A stretch of DNA of 11,701 nucleotides. Source: Discostella pseudostelligera. Its lineage: Eukaryota > Bacillariophyta > Thalassiosirophyceae > Thalassiosirales > Thalassiosiraceae. Both the position numbers and the translations under genes were made by a program. Each line of letters starts with the position of its first letter. Within the stretch, counting starts at the first letter, position 1. The notes under the pieces are model-generated. The model was not told where the DNA came from. It saw only the letters and a program-made list of their open reading frames with translations, and did no database searches. The DNA is taken from positions 1 to 11,701 of the forward strand of contig JALLBK010000535.1 in NCBI GenBank assembly GCA_036940085.1, written 5' to 3'. Positions 1 through 8,573 of the stretch are shown here, piece by piece.

Positions 1-1066
1 ATGCACGTGGTCCATCGTCATGACTACTGGCCTTACAGTGATGGGAAGCTCCTCCAACAGTAACGAAATGTGGAAATACAATGTTTTCACGCTCATATCC
101 ATCCTTTTTGGCGTCATGCAGACTTGATACGAGTGGGAGTGGTCCTTCTTCGTCATGACTTGCAGCCTGAGAGTGATGCTGGGAGAACTTGGTTGAGGCG
201 GATGCAGGTGCGGCGGCAAATTCTCCAGTAGTGATGGATTCGGCAATATAGCGTAGGAGATGACCATGGTTGATTAGTGATCCTTCTTCGCGTGGAGTTC
301 CGACGATTGCCTGGCGACCTCCTGTTGCTGTTGCTGCTGCTGCTGCTGCTCCTTCGCCTGCTGTTCCTTCTTCTTCGTCCATCACGAACAGTGGATCTTC
401 CGTGGCTTCATGCTCTCCTCCATCCATGACATCATCACACTGACCACCTGATAGTAGGGTAAGTGGTCCTGCAACATTGCAACTAGTCTGGAAGACGTGG
501 GTGAGCATCGACAGGTCCGATGCCGCTGGATCGATGAAGGTGGTAGTGGTGGTGACATCATCTTGTCCATGAACGACCATGAGATCAGACCAAGCGTTGG
601 TCGTCATGGTTTGGGTGGTAGTGGTGGTGCTGCTGATGCTGCTGATGATTGTGGTGGTGGAAGGGGAGACCGAGGACGATGGTACTTCAAGAGTGACAGG
701 CTTGGTTTCCAGAGGAGCAGGAGGAAGAGTAGGGAAGCGGTGAAACAACTTACTTGTTGGGATCAACAACAACTTTGAATTGGTTGGTTCGTTCGTTGGT
801 TGAGTTGTTGATGACGATATGGTTTAGAGTAGAGGGGATATTCAATCGACACAGAGAGACAGGATATGGCAACATTGTGAGAGAACAAGATGGATATAAA
901 TAATGGAGGGAGGCAATAGATATTATTTGGTGCAGTGCCTTACCGCATGCTCACGAACACGAAGGAGAGGGAAGATTACTACCGATGCCATCCAAATCCA
1001 AACGAGGAGTACGACGAGAGGCGGTACTAGTGCCAATCCGACTCCTCCTCCATAGTAGACTTTCAT
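1..1066 (-). CDS. Unrecognised protein with N-terminal membrane segment, 3' end outside the window
   Basis: The proposed model is exon 1 at 1066-944 and exon 2 from 772 past the left edge, joined in phase 0; about 298 residues are visible. Exon 1 starts at ATG 1066-1064 in an A-rich context. It codes 41 residues: MKVYYGGG, then about 27 hydrophobic residues including LVPPLVVLLVWIWM, then basic RVREHA. This suggests a signal anchor or signal peptide. The donor at 943 reads GTAAGG. The acceptor AAG ends at 773 and is the first AG after an AG-free stretch of about 160 bases. Exon 2 is open to position 1. It is rich in Ser, Thr and Ala, with a Thr-rich stretch, an acidic MDEEEGTAGEG segment and an Ala run; it contains LINHGHLLRYIAES. 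No known domain was recognised. Alternatives are an acceptor ending at 701 (also phase 0), a start at the internal ATG 607-605, or an exon at 875-754 using donor GTAAGT at 753 and an acceptor ending at 642. The gene is divergent from NCA2. Confidence 0.5.
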
Positions 1067-1271
1067 ATTTTTTTGTTTTATTTGTTTTTATTGATTGCTT
1101 TGGGGGATGATATTGACATTGACGGCGATGATGACGGTGATGTGAATGTTTCTCTTTTATTTGCTGTTGGTGATTATGGCCATGATACTCCATATCAATT
1201 TGATTGTTGGGTTAGAAGCATGCGACGGTACGGGTATATGAATAACACCAAAGATATGGTAATAGAGTGCA

Positions 1272-1292
1272 TCAACATCAACTTGATGTTGA
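1272..1292. repeat. 21-bp odd palindrome
   Basis: Ten bases TCAACATCAA are followed by a single C and then by the exact reverse complement TTGATGTTGA. The site is intergenic, about 205 bases upstream of the left gene's proposed ATG. It could bind a dimeric regulator or be chance; no function is assigned. Confidence 0.6.
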
Positions 1293-1689
1293 GCGCTCCG
1301 CTCGGCAGTAATGATGAGTGCCGCTGCTCCTCCCGCCCAGCAGTAATAATTGATGTCCGCAATAATCCCATGCTGTGAATGTTTGTTCGGTCGTCCCTTG
1401 GGGAAAACGAATGGGGTCACTATTGCCACGAGTTATTGTACGCAATGGAAGGATGGGTTTGATGACCTGGGTATGGTAACACCACTCCTACAATACGCTT
1501 CCCTAAAAGTTTCAATGTCACTTCTTCATCATCTCATCGACATCGTTCACATCAGCCGCGCCATGCCTATGCTGCCTCTCTATCTGATACTGTCGGCCGC
1601 ACTACGATACGGGTGGGGACGGGGGCCAGCGGCGCTATTGAATCCAATGCCATAACCATTCGGATTGCATCGGTACGTAACTCTCTAGC

Positions 1690-1809
1690 GGGTGCCGGCT
1701 AATTAACCCCCGCCCATGCCCCCATGCATACCGAATAGCTAATGCACGGGCGGGAGGGGGGGGGGGGGGCAGCGGTTCTTATCTCTTCCCCCCCGCCCGC
1801 CCGGCACCC
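1690..1809. repeat. Nested GC-rich inverted repeat with a 14-G run
   Basis: The outer arms GGGTGCCGG (1690-1698) and CCGGCACCC (1801-1809) are perfect reverse complements. Inner arms at 1747-1762 and 1788-1803 pair over 16 positions with one mismatch. A run of 14 G (1756-1769) follows GGGCGGGA, so the plus strand could also form a G-quadruplex. On transcription it would make a very stable hairpin with a loop of about 25 bases. It lies about 0.7-0.8 kb upstream of the NCA2 start. Long G runs are also error-prone in sequencing, so the exact length is uncertain. Confidence 0.6.
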
Positions 1810-2085
1810 CCACCCTGCATCGTCGCTCTCGATCCGACCATGAAGCTCGCTGTACACTTTCATCTATCTACGCGCGCGGCGGACAAATAATATCCATCTC
1901 ACCATTGAAAACAAGAATTCAGCATTAAAGGCACAAGTAAGCATCGTATCATATTATCGACCCTCCCTTATCCACCATGACACACGAGATCTTGTCTACG
2001 GCTACTACGGCTCGTACCACCGGTGGCGGCGCAGTGACAGTGACGCGAATACAATGAATAAAGAATCTCATCTACACCTCCACGG

Positions 2086-2129
2086 AGCAGCAGTAGCAGT
2101 AGCAGTAGCAGTAGCAGCAGCAGAGCAGC
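2086..2129. repeat. AGC/AGT microsatellite
   Basis: AGCAGT hexamer units followed by AGC units lie upstream of the NCA2 start, probably in the promoter or 5' UTR. The motif resembles the serine-coding run inside NCA2 exon 1, but here it is not in the coding frame. Confidence 0.7.
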
Positions 2130-2501
2130 AAACAAACAGCAAATCGAGAGCTGAATCTCTTCTCTTTCCTCTTCATTGACTTATTCTACAAGGTTACTCA
2201 TCACTCGACGCAGACCTTGACGGGGGAAGCTGTATCCTGTATTTCATGCTGGCAAGTGCAAGTGCGTAAGCCTCTATCGATGTAACAAATATCTGAATAC
2301 TGGCTGGGCAGAGTTGGTGAACGACAAAACGACCCACTTTGTTTTTACTCACACCCCGCGGAAATATTATATTGACATACAAGAAATCACCACAAACCTC
2401 CCCTTCATTCGATATCAACATAGATTTCTGTGGAGTGTCCTTTTTACTCCGTAATCTGATACTCTACATCGAGCAATAACAACAACATTCTGTAAGACAT
2501 A

Positions 2502-2648
2502 ATGGGCACCAACGATGCATCAGACGAGAATGAACCATCGCGGTTGTCAACAAAGATGACGAAGATGATGAAAAGGAAAACGGTCGATGCTTCCACACCA
2601 AGTGGAATCAGTAGCAGCAGTAGCAGCAGCAGCAGCAGTAGTAGTAGT

Positions 2649-2695
<47 letters not shown>

Positions 2696-5600
2696 TACAA
2701 GCGCAGAAGCAGTAGGAGGCCGCCGTATTGGTGTCAGCAAACATGTCGCTCCCAACAACAGCAGCACCATCGCCCAAGCAACAACAGCAACAACAGCAAC
2801 AGCAGCAACCGGTGGTGGATTTTGGGAATATTTTGTCAATCGCAAACGAGAGCATCAACAACGACAACAACATCAACAGCATCTTGGTTATCATCATCAT
2901 GTAGATCCAGCTTCGTGGCTTGTGGATACACCCACCGCAATGACATTGGCGGCAGCATCAGCAGCGTCGTCGTCGTCGTCGTCGGTAGTGGGGGATGTTG
3001 AATCATCATCATCGTCATCTTCTTCATCGTCATTATCATCCTTCTCACCATCCTTATCATCCTGGATGAATCAGGCATGGCAAACTGTGGATTTGGCCAA
3101 AGAATGGATGATATTGCATACTACTACTACCGACTCTTCTTCCTCCTCCATTGATGCATTTGGTGACATCATCAACAACAGCGATGACAACAACATCCAT
3201 TCGACCAGCCACAATAATATGCAATCGAACGAAAATACCATCTGGATGACACTGACGACGATTTCATTTCCATCATTCCTCTCGTCATTAAATCCATTTC
3301 TTGACAAGAGGGATCATCATAGCGAAAGTGCATCGTCTTCCAACTCCTCCAGCTACGCATTGTCATCATCATCATCTTCTTCTTCGTCAAAGAAAATAAC
3401 GACATCCACTACATCATCATCATCATCATCTCCGTCATTGTTTCTACCCAAATTTTCATCAAGGTTCGAATGGGCCACGAGGCAGCGCAACCCATACCAG
3501 GCAGTGATTGGACGGGAGGTTTACTATGCTGAGTATGACTGGTCGAATTGGCTGGTATTGCCTCACTGGCTCATTACGAATCAGCAGTATCATCACAATC
3601 ATTGTCATCATCATCAACACGATGGCGAAAGTAGAATCGAGAGCAGAAGCAGTAGCAGGAGTAGCAGCCGTCGCAGCAGCAGCAACAACAGCATGACCAA
3701 CCATCAGCAGTTTGTCGAGTATGATGTCGATGGTGACGACAGAATTACCGCTACCGAGGCACATCAGAAACAACCACCTTCTCATGGCGGGAAGTGGTGG
3801 TGGTCGTCGAGGAGGAATAGTCGAACATCAGATGCATCCATCCAAGCCGTCAAAGATTTATTGACACTGGTACAGCAGCAAGTGGCAGAAATGGAGCTGG
3901 AAGCGCAGACGATGACAATGCCGAAGCTTGAGGACGGGGTAGAATCGCATACAATATTACTCCACCGAGTGCAGGAACAGCCATCGACGTCATCCTTGCC
4001 CCTACAACCAATGATGCCGAATGTATCGACATCTTCAAACTCTTCCTTTCTCACTCATGTCAACCCCGCCGCGTCCGAACCACCTCTCCCATCACCTATG
4101 GCTACTCCAAAAAATAATGACTCCATCTTGTTTCAGGATTCATTCGATTCCGAAGACAATTTGTTGACCATGAGATCATCTCCCGTTAGAGCCACACCCC
4201 GATCTTCCCCTGTTGGTGCTGCTGCTGTTGATGGATTTTTTTCTACAGAGACAGTTCCAAGCAAAAGCAAAACAATGGATAAGCAGCAAGCCATTAAAGC
4301 CGAAATGGCTGCACTGCTTGCCGAGGGCACGCTGCGTGCATACCGTGACATCGCGCTGGATGAGGCAACTGAGCTGCGCTCGGCACTGCACCACTGGACA
4401 ATACGGTGGGAGAGGCCGTTCCTGGGTTGGCTTGAGGCGGGTCCCGATGCGTGGTTCCAAGTAGTGGGCGAGAAAGGAAAGGGAGGAGGGCACTCTTCTT
4501 CGGCACCACCACCACCCCACCTAGCGGCGGGGAAGAAGGTCAGCCAGATTCAGGTCGTGTTAGCTCGGAGGTGTGCTGTCATTGGGGAGTTGCAGCAACA
4601 TTTATGGAGGGCAAGCTGGCAGAAGGGGGTGGCTGGGTGGGGTATGCTTGGAGGAGGAGTTGGAGGAGAGTGGACGTCGGTGGTACGTTCGATAAATTAT
4701 CATCGTCATTTGTTTATCCGATTCACATTGACCTGATAGACATCATTCAAATTCTTCACAACGCCCAGGTTGGCGAATTCGGTGGTATAGATGCACCACT
4801 TTCTCGTAGCAGGGCTGCATCCTTTTCGACGTCGTCAGCCCAAACGCAACAACAGTCACGTGCCAAGAAACAGCACTTAATAAAAATATTCAAGCATTCG
4901 AACTTTATTGGAACGAATGTATCAAATTCGCCGGGTGGTTCAAGATGCATTGATGACGCATTGACAAAGTGGTGCATTGATGCAATGCGCGTGATTCGGG
5001 ATCAACTGTACAGGGTCCTACCTGCCAGTCAGGGTGCAAAGGAGCTACCATACGTGGAGCACTGGCCAAGGGAAAGGAGTCATTTTCGTGGCGAGAACTG
5101 TAGCAATGATGATAATGATTTGCCGTCCTGGGCAAAATATGCATCGTCAACATCTGCAAACGACGCAGCGGAGATTAGCCAAGCTTCGATTGCTGCGGCA
5201 ACGGCAGCGGGAGTTAGTCATGAGTCATCCGTTGTCATTGCCGACCTTGGAAAAATGGCAGATGAAGTGAGTGCAATATTGCAGATCATTGAAGTTCTGC
5301 TAGAGCAACAGAGAGCTCGGCGACTAGACTGGCTTCGCCCCCCGTCTCGACTCCGACGGAATTGGTACTTGGTGGCGGTGGGCGTTCCTGTTGGAGCCGT
5401 CATAATTTATAAGCTGACAAAAGAACACGGGTGGCTCTTTTTGCTGAACACGCTCTTTACGAAGACTATGGACATTTGTCAAGATCACGTCTTTGGACCA
5501 CTCAACTCAATCTACAAAGAATTATTCACTAAGTCTGGGAGAATTGACGTAACGGACCGAAAGGCCCGCGTTGATGCTATTGAAAGTTTGAAGAGAATGC

Positions 5601-6856
5601 TACGATCATGGCTCGAAGAGTCGTTTCCGACGATGCCAAAAGAAGAAATGACGGAGAGAGCAGACAAAATGGATATTAGCTTAATCGAAGAAAAAATGGA
5701 GGAGAGTATCAAGCACCTCTACGAATTGAATTCAGTTGTACGCATGTCGTTGATCGAAATGCAATTCATCAAGAAGGTGAGGATAGGATGATATTGTCAT
5801 GACGCGCTCGAATTCCACTCTCAGTCCAACTCTTTCTCAACTTCTTCAACTTCTCCTTGTCTATGATGCCATTGTATTGATGTTTCCCTTCTGAAAGGAA
5901 CTCTTGAATGCGCTTGTGCAAATGGACGACCTTATGGGCTCTAATGAAATAAATATGCGAATAGCGGCAATGGTAAGCGAATACCCAGATTTGATCGTCG
6001 ACTTCAATTCCACGTAACCAACTCTCACCTTGCCTCCCAAACAGACGCCGGCAGTTATTTTACTCTTTGCCATTCGAAGAGCGTTTCAGTTACTTTTCTA
6101 CGCTCTTTTCAAAGTGAGTTACTTCTGCCGTCTCAACTTGCATCATCGACGTTTATTAAGCTAAGTAATTTTCCAACCACATATAGATGGGTAAAACCAA
6201 AGAGGAAATTCATGCCTCCTTTCGTCAAACAGTTCTAGATATTGAACGATTACTACTGATGAGAGATTGTCCACCTCCACCACCAGATCCACTAGATTGG
6301 GGCTCTACCAAATCGGCAACAAGTAATGGAACAGCGGCAGAATCTTTCATAATGCAAAAGGAGCAATCGCAAACACTCTCGGCAGAGGATCTGGGGATGA
6401 TTCTCCTCCATATTCACGAATGCAGGAATACACTATGGGAAAGTAGAAGACGCTTTCGCGACGATGAACTGCGCAATGTGGCTGAAGACTTAGCAGGTGC
6501 GTCATCTATCTTAGGTGCTGTTAATTTTATTTGTACAATTTTTAATTGCAATATCATTTGCCTTCATGATTTCATCGTCAGAATTGGCCGGTGAAAGGGG
6601 GCCAGTTAGTGTCGCTCAGCAGTTGCAAATCATTTCACGAATGTCGAGAACATACCCATTTATGAAAGTTGTGAGCAGCGGTGTACCTTTCCCTGCCTTG
6701 CGTCCCAGGACGGGCTAAGTAGGCAGAGAACGATCATTTCCCTCTCTATGATTCTTACTCGCATTCCAGAGCTTGAAACATTCTGCACGTTGCATCGAAC
6801 TGCTCACATTTATCGTCGACTGCTTCGTACCGATAGTTGAGAATACTTCTCTGTGA
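2502..6856 (+). CDS. NCA2: NCA2/DGS1-family mitochondrial outer-membrane protein, seven exons
   Basis: Predicted exons are 2502-4682, 4769-5776, 5898-5972, 6045-6113, 6187-6496, 6582-6670 and 6770-6856, coding 1272 residues. Donors are GTACGT, GTGAGG, GTAAGC, GTGAGT, GTGCGT and GTGAGC; all acceptors are AG. All introns are phase 0 except the fifth, which is phase 1. In-frame TAA at 2493-2495 supports the ATG. The NCA2 core starts near residue 915 with WLRPPSRLRRNW, followed by a membrane segment (about 925-943), DHVFGPLNSIYKEL, and ELLNALVQMDDLMGSNEINM in exon 3. Exon 4 codes a second membrane segment, and exons 5-7 give LGMILLHIHECRN and the closing ISRMSRTYPFMKVSLK. Yeast Nca2 affects expression of ATP synthase subunits 6 and 8; plant DGS1 is an outer-membrane protein linked to lipid traffic. 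The protein is about twice the usual family length because of a Ser/His/Gln-rich N-terminal extension. More ordered blocks occur at residues 324-357 and 612-643. Confidence 0.82.
2610..2693 (+). repeat. AGC/AGT run coding 28 consecutive serines in NCA2
   Basis: Twenty-eight serine codons in a row, AGC with interspersed AGT, code residues 37-64 of the NCA2-like protein. Further TCA/TCG serine runs follow at about 2961-3060, 3361-3390 and 3411-3431. Such runs change length easily by replication slippage. On the opposite strand this region gives a false poly-Leu frame. Confidence 0.85.
3723..3758 (+). other. EF-hand-like calcium loop within NCA2 exon 1
   Basis: Residues 408-419 of the NCA2-like protein read DVDGDDRITATE. 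Loop positions 1, 3, 5 and 12 are D, D, D and E, and position 8 is I, as in a canonical EF-hand. Position 6 is D where most loops have G. The preceding FVEY places F at -4 and Y at -1, matching the aromatic positions before a calmodulin loop. Only one loop is visible and the surrounding sequence is low complexity, so calcium binding is an inference. Confidence 0.5.
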
Positions 6857-7014
6857 AAGCTTGCAAGAGTTGTTTCACATCATCTGCAGTTTTGCTAGCA
6901 CTACGAAAGGTAGGGTTGTTGGACGTATTGCAAGTCCTTTTCACTATGTAAAGTCGGTATCTTAATACGGAAAGGTGGAGTGGAATACACATCATCTCAG
7001 CGCTGTTTATTACT

Positions 7015-8573
7015 TTACAACAATCGCGATCCAAAGCGAGTGGCGGGAATAACGGAAATGGGTGACGGACTGTCGGTAACTGTAACACTACGTGGGGCAT
7101 GTCGTCGCTTCTTCTTCTCCTCCATCACAATGCCATTATTTCCATGCGTAGAATAATCAGTTTGGTGTGTACTACTTCCGCAGCAAAGCAATTGCGTCAC
7201 GGCAAAGTTCTCAATCGACTCGAGGGCAACGTCTAATGGAGATACGGCAACATAATATTGTTGTTGCGTGTCGGCGCTCGCAGAGGAGTTATCATCGCTT
7301 TGGAGCGAAGGCGAAAAACGATGCCTATCATAGGAAGTTGAGGTTGTGCGCGATGGTTCAATTGACGGAGTGCCACTACAGCAACTGTACTCGACGCTAC
7401 GGCCTACCACATTCGGATCGACCGATGCTCGTAGCCTTTCCATTGTCCTAGCTAGCTCGTCGCGTTCCAAACTGTTGTGATGATACATCTTGTTCATGAG
7501 TCCTTGTATACTTTCACCGACAACGTGTTGATCGATTGTGGACATGCCATCCCTTTGCAATTCAAAAGCGTTATTGACGGCAGCAAATGCCACCAGAGAT
7601 GGCTTCAGAAACGAGTAGGATGAATCATAGTCGGAGAGCTGGATTTGAATGTTGGCCAAATCCTGGAAGCTGGACAGTAAATGATGTGTCGTCGAAATGC
7701 TGCCCATGGACAACACGACATCCAAGTAGGCATTGATGTAATCTACCTTGTACGCGCTGCAAACCTTCCATTCCAAAGCATGTAGCATGATACTTTCCAT
7801 CTTAACCACTTCTTGTGCTGTATACCGTCCACGAGAGAGGTAGCTGACATGCGATGGCTCAATGCTCAGCCGTTCAAATAGTTTGATGGATAGAAATAAT
7901 GCCGTCAATGCCACAAGTTGATACACATCTCTATGTTTCGACGCTGATATTACTGCTTCGGTAACAGTGATATCCTCTTCGGATGCAAACGATGGTGTCG
8001 TCCTCGTCGACAATGCTACTGATGGATCGATGGGCGTGGCCATGAATCGATCAAGCAACGCAAGTGATCTGGATACCGTCGCTCGATCAATCTTTAGAAA
8101 GTCGGCCATTTCGTAGTACCAATCGCACATTTTCGCACGGTCGTGGTCGTTGACATGATCTGTAGTATCGTCTAATAATGATGTGTATAAAAAACCACGG
8201 CAGGCAGCTTCTAACCTGGCGCGATGAGCTGGGGTGTGAAATGAACTTTCGTTGGACAGCATGGCGAGTAATATGTCGAGCGCATCGTCTTTGTTGTAGT
8301 TGATGTTGTCGTTGCAACGATCTTGATGTCTAGGACCTGATGATGATGATGCTGATGCTGATGNCCTGATGATGATGATGCTGATGCTGATGCTGATGAT
8401 GCTGATGAAGACGACGACGACGACGACGTTGACGATGACGAAGCAGACGGCGACCACACGACAATGGGCACCGACAATGACGTCGTCGTGATATTATCTT
8501 CTCCATCGTCCATACCGATGACTTCGATTTCTTGCATCGCGGCGGCGTCGTGTGCATCTTGATGGAAAAGCAT
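7015..8573 (-). CDS. Cyclin, resembling the diatom-specific cyclin group, with an assembly break
   Basis: The start is ATG 8573-8571, with in-frame TGA at 8585-8583 upstream. The frame is interrupted only at the N at 8364; without the 29 surplus bases it codes 509 residues. The N-terminus is acidic and Ser/Ala-rich. The cyclin box lies at about residues 129-265: KMCDWYYEMADF, then SLALLDRFMA, LVALTALFLSIKLFE and YTAQEVVKMESIMLHALEW. The Lys of SIKLFE (about 221, codon 7884-7882) and the Glu of KME (about 250) match the pair that contacts the kinase in known cyclins. YLSRGRYT followed by ME and LEW is like diatom-specific cyclins (known family). It should activate a cyclin-dependent kinase in cell-cycle or nutrient-response control; the partner and phase cannot be read. 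No intron is seen. The C-terminus is basic and Ser-rich (EEKKKRRHAPRS). It converges with NCA2 across 158 bases. Confidence 0.85.
8336..8392. other. Assembly gap (single N) between two identical 28-base copies
   Basis: Bases 8336-8363 and 8365-8392 are identical, and the only thing between them is the ambiguous base N at 8364. The match stops exactly at the N on both sides. This is what two contig ends look like when they overlap by 28 bases but were joined without merging. Removing the N and one copy (29 bases) joins the upstream frame (codons starting at positions equal to 2 modulo 3) to the cyclin-box frame (0 modulo 3). The region is a GAT/GCT trinucleotide tract coding Ser/Ala, which explains the assembly difficulty. 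Confidence 0.85.

Larger units (their letters stand above)
1067..2501. promoter_or_regulatory. Divergent intergenic region between the left-edge gene and NCA2
   Basis: This 1.4 kb spacer separates two genes transcribed away from each other, so both promoters and 5' UTRs should lie here. It has no ORF with recognisable protein character. It holds a 21-bp odd palindrome (1272-1292), a GC-rich inverted repeat with a G14 run (1690-1809) and an AGC/AGT microsatellite (2086-2129). Base composition shifts sharply to G and C at 1680-1815. The bases just before the left gene's ATG (1067-1090) are almost pure A/T. No convincing TATA box could be assigned. Confidence 0.5.

Noticed and set aside
893..902. 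TATA-like sequence on the minus strand upstream of ATG 875
   Set aside because: It falls inside the AG-free intron of the left-edge gene in the preferred model; A/T-rich intron sequence explains it.
1073..1378. Plus-strand 101-codon frame with an acidic DIDIDGDDDGD stretch
   Set aside because: It overlaps a minus-strand frame, has no homology I recognise and shows no supporting splice or start signals; the DxDxDG string comes from GAT/GAC repeats.
1350..1655. Plus-strand 101-codon frame in the divergent spacer
   Set aside because: It has no recognisable motif and its composition is typical of noncoding sequence.
2444..2845. Minus-strand frame with a long poly-Leu stretch
   Set aside because: It is the antisense of the AGC serine run in NCA2 exon 1 and has no other protein character.
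2547..2900. Minus-strand frame with poly-Cys and poly-Ala runs
   Set aside because: It is a repeat shadow of the same low-complexity exon, antisense to a supported gene.
4451..4768. Separate gene start at ATG 4451
   Set aside because: Exon 1 of NCA2 is open in another frame here, and a phase-0 GT-AG intron (4683-4768) joins it to this frame; the codons before 4769 are not part of the product.
6187..6594. Independent small gene starting at ATG 6187
   Set aside because: It directly follows a TATAG acceptor in the right phase and continues the NCA2 domain, so it is exon 5.
8365..8457. Hydrophobic N-terminus (Val/Ile/Ser-rich) in the frame of the cyclin box
   Set aside because: It arises from reading the GAT/GAC tract in the wrong frame upstream of the assembly N; the Ser/Ala frame from 8573 fits better.
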